Source: Actinomycetospora chiangmaiensis DSM 45062
GTDB lineage: Bacteria > Actinomycetota > Actinomycetes > Mycobacteriales > Pseudonocardiaceae
DNA: 64,000 bases
Assembly (NCBI RefSeq): GCF_000379625.1
Contig: NZ_KB903229.1
Location: 228,247 to 292,246 of the forward strand
Direction of reading: 5' to 3'
Shown: positions 24,949 to 33,117 of the stretch, piece by piece
How the letters are laid out: every line of letters starts with the position of its first letter
Position numbering within the stretch: the first letter of the stretch is position 1
The notes under the pieces: generated by a model
The model's input: the letters and a program-made list of their open reading frames with translations, nothing else
Told to the model about the DNA's origin: nothing
Database searches by the model: none
Position numbers and translations under genes: made by a program

Positions 24949-25683
24949 ATGACCGACGCTGCCCTGGATCCGCGCGACCTGTTGCCAGGCTCCCGCGGTG
25001 AACACCGGTTGCAGGAACGTCTCGGCACCACCGCCCGGGCCGAACGGTTCTACGGCGACCAGGTGCGTGACCGCCTGCTCCCGTCGATGACCGAGTTCGT
25101 GCAACGGATGAGCCTGCTCTTCGTGGCGACCTCGGACGCCCACGGCGAGTGCGACTCGTCGCTGCGCGCCGGCCCCGAGGGGTTCGTCGAGGTGCTCGAC
25201 GACCGTCACGTGGCCTACCCGGAGTACCGCGGCAACGGGGTGATGGCGAGCCTCGGCAACATCGCCGAGAACCCGCACGTCGGCCTGATGATGATCGACT
25301 TCGTCGAGGACCTCATCGGGCTCCACGTGAACGGGACCGCCCGCGTGGTCGAGGACGCCGAGCTACGCGAGGAGTACCCCGACCTGCCGTCGGACCCGGT
25401 GCCCGGCCGGCGCGCCGAGCTCTGGGTGGTGGTGGAGGTCGAGGAGGCCTACATCCACTGCCGCAAGCACATCCCGCGGATGGTCCCGGCCGACCGGCGC
25501 CGTCGCTGGGGCACCGACGCCACCGCCCCCAAGGGCGGCGATTTCTTCGGCGCGGCGGCGACCCGCCGGGCCGAGGACGCCCAGGACGCCGCCGAGGCGA
25601 CGCGGGCCGCGGCGGACCGGGTGGGCGGGGAACGTGAGATGGCCCCGTCCGACGAGCGCGAGGGCGCGGGCGCGGCATCCTGA
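24949..25683 (+). CDS. pyridoxamine 5'-phosphate oxidase-family protein
   Basis: The 244-residue protein has an FMN-binding split-barrel domain. Typical segments are FVQRMSLLFVATSDAHGECDSSLRAG, YRGNGVMASLGNIAENPHVGLMMIDF and GLHVNGTARVV, with AYIHCRKHIPRM at the end of the barrel. The family binds FMN or F420 and often reduces or oxidises xenobiotics. It is longer than the PNPO enzyme itself and ends in an Ala/Glu/Arg-rich tail. It is followed four bases later by an MBL-fold hydrolase gene. GAGGACC precedes the ATG. Confidence 0.8.
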   Translation: MTDAALDPRDLLPGSRGEHRLQERLGTTARAERFYGDQVRDRLLPSMTEFVQRMSLLFVATSDAHGECDSSLRAGPEGFVEVLDDRHVAYPEYRGNGVMASLGNIAENPHVGLMMIDFVEDLIGLHVNGTARVVEDAELREEYPDLPSDPVPGRRAELWVVVEVEEAYIHCRKHIPRMVPADRRRRWGTDATAPKGGDFFGAAATRRAEDAQDAAEATRAAADRVGGEREMAPSDEREGAGAAS

Positions 25684-25687
25684 TCGG

Positions 25688-26731
25688 ATGAGCGCCGCCC
25701 CCGACCGCCACGCCTGGAGCCGACCCGAGCCGGAACGGGTCGCGCCCGGGGTGCTGCGCGTCCCGCTCCCGCTGCCCTTCGACGCCCTGCGCGCGGTCAA
25801 CGTCTACGTGCTCGCGGAGCCGGACGGCCTCACGCTCGTCGACGGCGGCTGGACGCTCACGACGTCCCGGGACCTGCTCGACGCCGCGCTCACGGGCTCG
25901 GGGGCCGCGATCACCGACATCGCCCGGTTCCTCGTCACGCACATGCACCGCGACCACTACACGCAGGCCGTGGCGCTGCGCCGCGAGACCGGCGCCGAGG
26001 TCGCCCTCGGGGCGGGCGAGCGGGACTCGCTGGAGCTGATGGCGACCCGCCCGACCCCGATGGGCGCCCAGCTCGCCGGGCTCCGGGTGGCCGGGGCCGC
26101 CGACGTGGCCGAGGAGGTCGCCGGGACCGTCCCCGCCCCCTCCGAGGAGGAGATGGCCGACTACGCGCTGCCCGACCGGTGGCTCGTCGACGGGGAGCGC
26201 CTCACGGTCGGCGACCGGACGCTCACCGCGCTCGAGACCCCGGGCCACACCCGCGGCCACCTGGTGTTCGAGGCGGACGGCGGCGACGGGCCGCTGCTGT
26301 TCGCGGGCGACCACGTGCTGCCCCACATCACGCCGTCGATCGGGTTCGAGCCCGACGCCCGACCCGGCGCGCTGCAGCGCTTCCTCACCTCGCTCGCCCG
26401 GCTGCGCGCCCGGCCCGACCGGCGGCTGCTGCCCGCGCACGGGCCGGTGGCGCCCAGCGTGCACGCCCGCGTGGACGAGCTGCTCGACCACCACGACGCG
26501 CGCCTCGCCGAGATCGAGCAGCGCGTGACGGCCGGCGACGCCACGGCGGCGGAGGTGGCCGGGGCGATGACGTGGACGCGGCGGGAGTCGAAGCTCGAGG
26601 ACCTCGAGGGCTTCCACAAGGTGCTGGCGATCCTCGAGACCGACGCCCACCTCGAGGTGCTCGCCGCGCAGGGACGCGTGACGCGGGCGACCGGCGCCGA
26701 CGGCGCGGCCCGTCACTCCGTCGGGGCCTGA
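25688..26731 (+). CDS. MBL-fold metallo-hydrolase
   Basis: The 347-residue protein has the metallo-beta-lactamase metal motif THMHRDH (84-90), a GHTRGH motif, the bridging Asp in FAGDHVLPH and the final His in PAHGPVAP. These positions bind two metal ions in hydrolases acting on thioesters, lactones or phosphoesters. A C-terminal helical domain (about 250-340) resembles the BLACT winged domain found in many glyoxalase-II-like members. It lies four bases after the oxidase gene and is probably cotranscribed. The substrate is unknown. Confidence 0.8.
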   Translation: MSAAPDRHAWSRPEPERVAPGVLRVPLPLPFDALRAVNVYVLAEPDGLTLVDGGWTLTTSRDLLDAALTGSGAAITDIARFLVTHMHRDHYTQAVALRRETGAEVALGAGERDSLELMATRPTPMGAQLAGLRVAGAADVAEEVAGTVPAPSEEEMADYALPDRWLVDGERLTVGDRTLTALETPGHTRGHLVFEADGGDGPLLFAGDHVLPHITPSIGFEPDARPGALQRFLTSLARLRARPDRRLLPAHGPVAPSVHARVDELLDHHDARLAEIEQRVTAGDATAAEVAGAMTWTRRESKLEDLEGFHKVLAILETDAHLEVLAAQGRVTRATGADGAARHSVGA

Positions 26732-26831
26732 CCCGCCCCGTCGGCGTCGGGCCGGGCGCTCCCGCGGTGCGGTTACGCTGGAGAGCCCTCCCCTGGAGCC
26801 CGACACGCACGAGCGCGAACGAAGGTCGTCC

Positions 26832-29285
26832 TTGTCCCACCCCGTGTCCCCCGCAGCCCCGGAGACCGAGCCGGGCGGAGATCCGGTCGCCGCCGAACAG
26901 CCCTACGTCTCGATGCTCTACGGGCGTCTCGACGTGCGCCGCAAGGAGACTGCCGAACTCCTCGCCCGCGTCCTGCGCGAGGAGACCACCGGCACCCCGC
27001 AGGCGGTCTCGGAGCGCGATGCGGCGGCCGCGATGTACTCCGAGCAGCTGGCGACGCTCTCCGGGGTGGAGGAGGGCCTCTGCTTCGGCCGCCTCGACGT
27101 CGAGCCCGATGCCCTGACGGGCGACGCGGACCCGGAGACGCCGGGGTTCGACCAGGAGACGGTCTACATCGGGCGGCTCGGGCTGCTCGACGAGGACCAC
27201 GACTACGAGCCGCTGCTCATCGACTGGCGCGCGCCGGTCGCCCGGCCGTACTACACGGCCACCGCGGCGAACCCGGACGGGATCCGGCGCCGGCGGCACC
27301 TGCGGACCCGCAGCCGCCGGGTGCTCGCGGTCGACGACGAGATCCTCGACCTGGCCGAGGCCGCCGCGGCGTCGGGCGCCCAGCGGCAGGGCCTCACCGG
27401 CGAGGCCACGCTGCTCGCGGCGCTGACGGCGGGGCGCACCGGGCGGATGGGCGACATCGTCGCCACCATCCAGTCCGAGCAGGACCGCATCATCCGGGCC
27501 GGGGTCAACGGCGTCCTCGTCGTGGAGGGCGGGCCGGGCACCGGCAAGACCGCGGTCGCGCTGCACCGGGCGGCCTACCTGCTCTACACCCACCGCCGGC
27601 AGCTCGCGAAGCGCGGCGTGCTCGTCGTCGGTCCGAACCCGACGTTCCTGCGCTACATCGAGCAGGTCCTGCCGTCGCTGGGCGAGACCTCGGTGCTGCT
27701 GCAGACCGTCGGCGAGCTCTACCCGGGGCTCGCGGCCCGAGCCCACGAGGCCCCCGAGCGCTCCGCGCGCAAGGGCGACCTGGACATGGCGAAGGTGCTC
27801 GCCGCCGCCGTGCGCGACCGCCAGGAGCTGCCCCGCCGGCCCGTCCGCCTCGTCGTCGACGGCGAGCCCGTCGTGCTCGACCGCGACCTGGTGGCGGCGG
27901 CCCGCACCCGGGCGCGCCGCACGCGCCGCCCCCACAACGACGCCAAGCGCACCTTCGTCCGCGAGGCCGTCGACCTGCTCGCCCGCCGCGAGCGGGACCG
28001 GATCAGCCGTGAGGGCTCGCACCCCGAGGTGGCGGAGTCCGACCGCCGGCTGCTCGACCGCGGCGACCTCGCCGACATCCGGCACACGATGCGCGAGGAC
28101 CCGGACCTGATGGCCGCCCTCGACGCCTTCTGGCCGACCCTCACCCCGCCCCAGCTGCTGGTCGACCTGTTCACCGACCCGAAGCGGATCACGGCGGCCA
28201 CCCGCGGCTGGTCCGACGCCGACCGTGCGCTGCTGCAGCGGGACTCGGGACCGCGGCACCCGCTGGACCCGCAGTGGTGGACCCCGGCCGACGCGGTGCT
28301 GCTCGACGAGGCCGCCGAGCTGCTCGGGGAGGACGACACCGCCGAGCGGGAGCGGGCGGAACGCAAGCGGGAGGCCGACGAGGCCTACGCCGCGGGCGTG
28401 CTGGAGATCCTCGCGATGGAGGAGGACTGGGATCCGGAACTGCTCCGGCCCACCGACGTCGTCGACGCCTCGGTGCTCGCCGACCGCAGCAGCGAGGTCT
28501 CCTACGCCAGCGCGGCCGAGCGGGCCGCCGAGGACCGCACGTGGACCTTCGGGCACGTGATCGTCGACGAGGCGCAGGAGCTCTCGCCGATGGCGTGGCG
28601 GGTGCTCATGCGGCGCTGCCCGAGCCGCTCGATGACGCTCGTCGGCGACGTCGCCCAGACCGGCGCCCGCGACGGCGCCTCCTCCTGGCACGCGGTGCTC
28701 TCGCCCTACGTCGCGGCCCGCTGGCGCCGGGAGTCGCTCACGGTCAACTACCGCACCCCGGCGGAGATCGCGGCCGTGGCCGCGGACGTGCTCGCCGTCA
28801 TCGACCCGGGCCAGAAGCCGCCGGAGTCGGTGCGCGAGTCCGGGGTGCCGCCGCGGGCGGTCCTCACCGACCCGGACGGGCTGGAGCACCAGGTGGCCAC
28901 GACCGCCCGGGCGGCGGCGGACGAGGTGGTCGACGCCGAGGGCAACGGCCGGGTGGTGGTGCTCGCGCCGGAGAGCCGGGTCGAGGCACTCCGGGACCGC
29001 CTGGTCGCCGACGGCCTCGTCGCGGCGGACGCCGACCGGGCCGACGACGAGCGCGGCGGCTCGGACCTCGAGGTGGCCGTCGTGGTCTCCACCGTGTCCG
29101 ACGCCAAGGGGCTGGAGTTCGACGCGGTCGTGCTCGTGGATCCGGCGGGGATGGTCGAGGAGTCCCCCCGCGGGCTGAACGATCTCTACGTGGCCCTCAC
29201 CCGCGCCACCCGGTCGCTCGACGTCGTGCACCCCGGGCCGCTCCCGTCCGTCCTCGCCGCGCTGGTCGACACGCCCGTCGGCTGA
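26832..29285 (+). CDS. HelD/HelR-type RNA polymerase-associated helicase
   Basis: The 817-residue superfamily 1 ATPase opens with a coiled N-terminal region. It contains LIDWRAPVARPYY, the Walker A GGPGTGKTAVAL (Lys239-Thr240), the Walker B VIVDEAQELSPMAW and late motifs VNYRTPAEIA and LYVALTRAT. HelD-family proteins load on stalled RNA polymerase and release it from DNA and RNA. Some actinobacterial HelR proteins also give rifamycin tolerance. Transcription of helR is often driven through a rifamycin-associated element; I see none in the 100 bases upstream. The TTG start follows GAAGG, and a TACGCT box lies at 26774-26779. Confidence 0.83.
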   Translation: MSHPVSPAAPETEPGGDPVAAEQPYVSMLYGRLDVRRKETAELLARVLREETTGTPQAVSERDAAAAMYSEQLATLSGVEEGLCFGRLDVEPDALTGDADPETPGFDQETVYIGRLGLLDEDHDYEPLLIDWRAPVARPYYTATAANPDGIRRRRHLRTRSRRVLAVDDEILDLAEAAAASGAQRQGLTGEATLLAALTAGRTGRMGDIVATIQSEQDRIIRAGVNGVLVVEGGPGTGKTAVALHRAAYLLYTHRRQLAKRGVLVVGPNPTFLRYIEQVLPSLGETSVLLQTVGELYPGLAARAHEAPERSARKGDLDMAKVLAAAVRDRQELPRRPVRLVVDGEPVVLDRDLVAAARTRARRTRRPHNDAKRTFVREAVDLLARRERDRISREGSHPEVAESDRRLLDRGDLADIRHTMREDPDLMAALDAFWPTLTPPQLLVDLFTDPKRITAATRGWSDADRALLQRDSGPRHPLDPQWWTPADAVLLDEAAELLGEDDTAERERAERKREADEAYAAGVLEILAMEEDWDPELLRPTDVVDASVLADRSSEVSYASAAERAAEDRTWTFGHVIVDEAQELSPMAWRVLMRRCPSRSMTLVGDVAQTGARDGASSWHAVLSPYVAARWRRESLTVNYRTPAEIAAVAADVLAVIDPGQKPPESVRESGVPPRAVLTDPDGLEHQVATTARAAADEVVDAEGNGRVVVLAPESRVEALRDRLVADGLVAADADRADDERGGSDLEVAVVVSTVSDAKGLEFDAVVLVDPAGMVEESPRGLNDLYVALTRATRSLDVVHPGPLPSVLAALVDTPVG

Positions 29286-29485
29286 ACCGGACCGGGCGGT
29301 CGGTGCAACGGCGGCGTCCGGTCCGTCACGATCTGGACACCACTGCTCACGGGTGCGTAACGACGCGCGTCCGTGGCCCGACGTCGTCGTTGACCAGGGA
29401 TGAACCCCGGGCCGTTCTGTGCGTATCGCGGACGCGGGGCCCGGTATCGGGGGATGATGGCCCCGGGACGGGAGGAGGTGGCGCC

Positions 29486-31063
29486 GTGAGCACGACCGAG
29501 GCCGGGCCCCCCTCCGTGGTGGGCGGGCGCTACACCGTGGGCGACCTGATCGGTCGCGGCGGCGCCGCCGACGTCTACCGGGCCCGCGACGAGCTCCTGG
29601 GGCGCGACGTCGCGATCAAGATGTTCGGCTCCGGCGGCGACGTCGTCGCCGCGGCCAACGCCGAGGCCGGGGGCGGGGCGCCGGCCGACGAGGCCGTTCC
29701 CGACGACGGGTCGGGGGACGCGGGCGGCGAGGCCGCCGAGGGCGCGCGCTACGGCCGGAACGACGGCGGGTCCGCGCCGCGGCCGTCGTCACCGCCCGCG
29801 GAGCTGGTCGGGGACCTCGAGGAGGGGTCCGACGCCCGCAACCGCCGCGAGGTCCTCACGCTCGCCGCCCTGTCGCACCCAGGCCTGGTGACGGTCTACG
29901 ACGTCGGCGACGACCGGGGCCGCGCCTACTTCGTCATGCAGCTGATCGAGGGGGACACCCTCGCCCAGCGCATCCGCCGGGGGCCGCTGCCGCTCGGCGA
30001 CGTCGTGGCGCTCGGGGCCGCGCTCGCGGACGCATTGGGCTACGTGCACCGCCGTGGGGTGGTGCACCGCGACGTGAAGCCCGGCAACGTCCTGCTCGAC
30101 GCCGAGGGCCGTGCCCACCTCTCGGACTTCGGGATCGCGGCCGTCCGCGACGCCGCGCCCGTCACCGCCGCGGGCATGGTCATCGGCACCGCGTCCTACC
30201 TCAGCCCCGAGCAGGTGCGCGGCGAGGCGGTGACGCCGGCCGTCGACGTGTACGCGCTCGGGCTGGTCCTCATCGAGTGCCTGACCGGGCGCCGCGAGTA
30301 CCCGGGCAACGCGCTCGAGGCCGCCGTCGCCCGCCTGCACCGCCGCCCCGCCGTCCCGATGCAGCTGCCCGAGTCGCTGCGCACCCTGCTCGTCGCGATG
30401 ACCGCCGACGAGCCGGCCGCGCGCCCGGAGGCCGACGAGGTGCTCGCGGCGATGCGCACGGTGTCCCGGGAGATCGGTCTCGACGCCGAGACGGTCCTCT
30501 CGCCGGCGCTCATGGCCGCCCCGACCGGTGTGGTGCCCCTGACCTCGGGACCGGCCGTGCACGCCTCGGGGCCGATGGTCGCCGCCGGGGTACCGACCGG
30601 TCCCGCCGCGATCGGCGCGCCGACCGGTACCACCCCCGCACGCCCCCGTCGCCGGGGACTGCTGCTGGCGATCGGTGTTGCCCTGGCGGTCGTGCTCATC
30701 GCGGGGTCCGCGTTGGCCTACACCCTCGTCGCGGGGGCCGGCGCCGCGCCGCTCCCGGCGGTGCCCGCCGCGGTCCCGGCGCCGCCGGTGCCCGCCGCGG
30801 TGCTGCCTTCGACCACCGCGGCGCCCGAGCGCGTGGAGGAGTCGACGCGGGCGCCCGCCACGTCGACGCGGACGCGCGTGCGCACCACCACGGCGGCGCC
30901 CCCGCCCGTGGTGCCGACGCAGGCCCCGGCGCCGCCCGTCGCCACCACCCCCGTCGTGGTGCCGCCGCCGGTGGTCACCACGACGCCCACCGCCCGGTCG
31001 CAACCGCCGGCGACGACGACGACCACCACCGCTCCCGCGCAGGCACTCGCCGCCGGGCGCTGA
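29486..31063 (+). CDS. receptor-type Ser/Thr protein kinase with a large insert
   Basis: The 525-residue kinase is of the PknB class. Visible motifs are the glycine loop GRGGAADVY, Lys45 (VAIKMF), the alpha-C Glu122 (RREVLTLAAL), HRDVKPGNVLL (194-204), DFG (214-216) and the GTASYLSPEQ activation segment. About 70 residues rich in Gly, Ala, Asp and Glu are inserted between beta-3 and alpha-C (48-118); most PknB-like kinases have only a few residues there. A membrane helix (391-415) is followed by a Pro/Thr-rich outer tail with no PASTA domain. The GTG start follows GGAGGAGG. It converges on eccB with adjacent stop codons. Confidence 0.88.
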   Translation: MSTTEAGPPSVVGGRYTVGDLIGRGGAADVYRARDELLGRDVAIKMFGSGGDVVAAANAEAGGGAPADEAVPDDGSGDAGGEAAEGARYGRNDGGSAPRPSSPPAELVGDLEEGSDARNRREVLTLAALSHPGLVTVYDVGDDRGRAYFVMQLIEGDTLAQRIRRGPLPLGDVVALGAALADALGYVHRRGVVHRDVKPGNVLLDAEGRAHLSDFGIAAVRDAAPVTAAGMVIGTASYLSPEQVRGEAVTPAVDVYALGLVLIECLTGRREYPGNALEAAVARLHRRPAVPMQLPESLRTLLVAMTADEPAARPEADEVLAAMRTVSREIGLDAETVLSPALMAAPTGVVPLTSGPAVHASGPMVAAGVPTGPAAIGAPTGTTPARPRRRGLLLAIGVALAVVLIAGSALAYTLVAGAGAAPLPAVPAAVPAPPVPAAVLPSTTAAPERVEESTRAPATSTRTRVRTTTAAPPPVVPTQAPAPPVATTPVVVPPPVVTTTPTARSQPPATTTTTTAPAQALAAGR

Positions 31064-32473
31064 TCACCCGAGCGGTCGGGTCGCGGCCTCCACCGTGAGC
31101 GGCGGGCCGGTGGGCAGCAGCCCGACGACGGCCTGCGGGGCCGGGGTGAACGTGCGGCCCAGCCCCAGGGCCTCGGCCGTGGCGGCGTCGGGCACCCCGT
31201 GCGCCGAGCCGGTCGCCCCGACGACGACGAGCGTCCCGTCCTCCTCCCGCACCGCGACCCCCGTCCCGGGCAGCACGGCACGGTCGACCCGGTCGCCGGA
31301 GCCGTCGGCCTGGCGCAGCGTGACCCCGCGCGGCAGCGGGTCGACCGCCACCGTCACCCCCGGCCCGGCGCCCGCCGTGCGGTCCGCGCAGGCCGTCGGT
31401 GCCCGGTCCGGCGGCAGCGGGACGGGCGCCGGGTCGAGGTAGGCGCCGACGTCGATCGCCCGGGAGACCGGGGTGTTCGCGACCTGGGCGGGCGACACCG
31501 TCGGGATCGGCACCGCGGCCAGGGCCGGGTCGTCGAGCCGGATGAGGCGCGCCAGCAGCTCCGGCACGACCTCGACCCCGTCGCTCAGCACCAGCAGGTA
31601 GGTGTCGGTGCTCCCGGCCCCGACGAGCCGGACGACGCCGCCCGCCCGTTCCCCGGCGAGGTCGACCGGGACCGGGGCGCCGCGGCGCGGGATCGTCGGC
31701 GGGGTGATCGGCGGCGCCTCCGGCAGCGCGGCCAGGAAGCCGCTGCTGGCGGGACGGGGGAGCAGACCGCCGAGGCCCAGGGCCTCCACGACGGCGGGCC
31801 GGGCGACGTCGAGCCGGGCGCGGGTCCCGCCGAGTACCAGCCAGTTCTGCCCCGCCCGGTCCACGACGACGAGGCCCTCGCCCGACGCGAGCGGACGGCC
31901 CGGCGGGCGGGACCCGCCGAGGACGGTCGTCGTCGTGCGGGGCCGGGCCCGGTCCGCCGCGGGATCGGTGGTGTCGCAGACCGACCAGACGGCCGGGCCG
32001 GGGAGATCGGCCGGCGGGAGCACGGGGGCGTCGACGATCCCCACCGGGCGGGCGCGGGGCGCCGTCGCGAGGACGTCGTCGTCGATCTCGACCGGGTCCA
32101 CCGGCACCGGTGCCCCCGCGACCGCCGCGGCCGCGAGGCGCGCAGAGGCGAGGTTGGGGACGCCGATCAGGGCGGGCGGGTCGGCGCGGGTGACCACCGC
32201 GAGGGCCCCGGAGCGCTCACCGACCACGATCGTCGCCGCGCGCCAGTCGGCGGGCCGGTGGACCGCCCCCACCACGGCCGCGACCCCGAGCCCGAGCACG
32301 GCGAGCAGGGCGCCGGCGACGGTGGCGCGGGAGTGGGAGCGCAGCGGGTCGACGAGCGGCGCGGGGTCGCGGCGGACGAGCGCCGACGTGAGGCGGCGGG
32401 CGGAGAACCGCGTCGCGGCGACCTGCCCCGTCGGCGCGCCGGGGCGACCGGGGGACTCGGGCGGGGCGCTCAT
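31064..32473 (-). CDS. eccB: type VII secretion EccB-like protein
   Basis: The 469-residue protein has a short cytosolic N-terminus with the EccB signature RFSARRLTSALVRRDP and PLRSHSRA. One membrane helix (51-70) and a long periplasmic repeat domain follow. A Cys pair in WSVCDTTD and TACADR fits the EccB disulphide. EccB is a structural subunit of the ESX/type VII membrane complex. No eccC, eccD, eccE, mycP, esx, PE or PPE gene is within 30 kb on either side, so this copy is an orphan or functions with a remote locus. The stop directly abuts the kinase stop. Confidence 0.82.
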   Translation of the reverse strand: MSAPPESPGRPGAPTGQVAATRFSARRLTSALVRRDPAPLVDPLRSHSRATVAGALLAVLGLGVAAVVGAVHRPADWRAATIVVGERSGALAVVTRADPPALIGVPNLASARLAAAAVAGAPVPVDPVEIDDDVLATAPRARPVGIVDAPVLPPADLPGPAVWSVCDTTDPAADRARPRTTTTVLGGSRPPGRPLASGEGLVVVDRAGQNWLVLGGTRARLDVARPAVVEALGLGGLLPRPASSGFLAALPEAPPITPPTIPRRGAPVPVDLAGERAGGVVRLVGAGSTDTYLLVLSDGVEVVPELLARLIRLDDPALAAVPIPTVSPAQVANTPVSRAIDVGAYLDPAPVPLPPDRAPTACADRTAGAGPGVTVAVDPLPRGVTLRQADGSGDRVDRAVLPGTGVAVREEDGTLVVVGATGSAHGVPDAATAEALGLGRTFTPAPQAVVGLLPTGPPLTVEAATRPLG

Positions 32474-32582
32474 GGTCCCGCCGATCGTGGCACAGCCGCA
32501 GGCGCGCCACGGGCACTTCCGCAGCATCTCCGTGCGGACGATCGACCGGAGAGGGGCCGCTCCGATCTCCTGCCGCGGCCTC

Positions 32583-33053
32583 CTACCGCGGCGGACGCGG
32601 CGAGACGCGGAGCCGGATCGAGGCGTGCACGGCCTCGGCGCCGGCGTCGTCGCGGACCGCGACCTCGACGGTCACGTCCTCCTTGTCCGGGCCGAACGCG
32701 GGCGGGGTCGACCACTGCGCGTCCGCGGTGACCGAGGTCTTCGCGGTGGCGAGGTAGCGGACGTCCATGCCGATCGGGATCCACCGGTGGCTCGGCGGCA
32801 CGGCGGCCTCGGCCAGCACGCCCATCGCGTACTCGGCGAGGTTGCAGGAGGCGATTGCGTGGACGGTGCCGAGGTGGTTGTGGACCAGCCACCACTTCGT
32901 CATGCGCACCCGGCTGTGCTTCTCGTCGAGCTCGCTGATGACGGGGGCCGCCGTCAGGAAGTACGGGGCGCGCAGCCAGACCGCGCCACTGACGAGCAGC
33001 CGGCCGGGCAACGAGCCGGAGAAGCGGTTCCAGGACGACAGGACGGCGCTCAT
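32583..33053 (-). CDS. DUF4442 hotdog-fold thioesterase-like protein
   Basis: The 156-residue protein matches the DUF4442 family of hotdog-fold proteins. Segments VRMTKWWLVHNHLGTVHAIASCNLAEYAMG and WIPIGMDVRYLATAKTSVTAD are typical. These proteins are related to acyl-CoA thioesterases and their substrates are unknown. The start is ATG at 33053. A TAGCTT box exactly seven bases upstream (33061-33066) indicates a leaderless mRNA, and there is no ribosome binding site. Confidence 0.75.
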   Translation of the reverse strand: MSAVLSSWNRFSGSLPGRLLVSGAVWLRAPYFLTAAPVISELDEKHSRVRMTKWWLVHNHLGTVHAIASCNLAEYAMGVLAEAAVPPSHRWIPIGMDVRYLATAKTSVTADAQWSTPPAFGPDKEDVTVEVAVRDDAGAEAVHASIRLRVSPRPPR

Positions 33054-33060
33054 GGGAGAG

Positions 33061-33066
33061 AAGCTA
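33061..33066 (-). promoter_or_regulatory. -10 box for a leaderless DUF4442 transcript
   Basis: On the minus strand tagctt is followed by seven bases (33060 down to 33054) and then the ATG. The spacing puts the transcription start on the initiation codon, as at four other genes in this window. Confidence 0.5.
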
Positions 33067-33117
33067 CTCAGGAGTAACCGATGGTGCACACAGGTCGGCC
33101 CGGCAGGCTCGCACCCG

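Noticed and set aside
28274-29485. Long plus-strand frame extending the kinase far upstream
   Set aside because: It runs out of frame through the HelD-like gene and is extremely Arg/Gly-rich, a typical high-GC shadow. The kinase begins at the GTG with a strong ribosome binding site at 29486.
31064-32473. Type VII secretion locus
   Set aside because: EccB is the only component found; eccC, eccD, eccE, mycP and esx genes are absent from the window.
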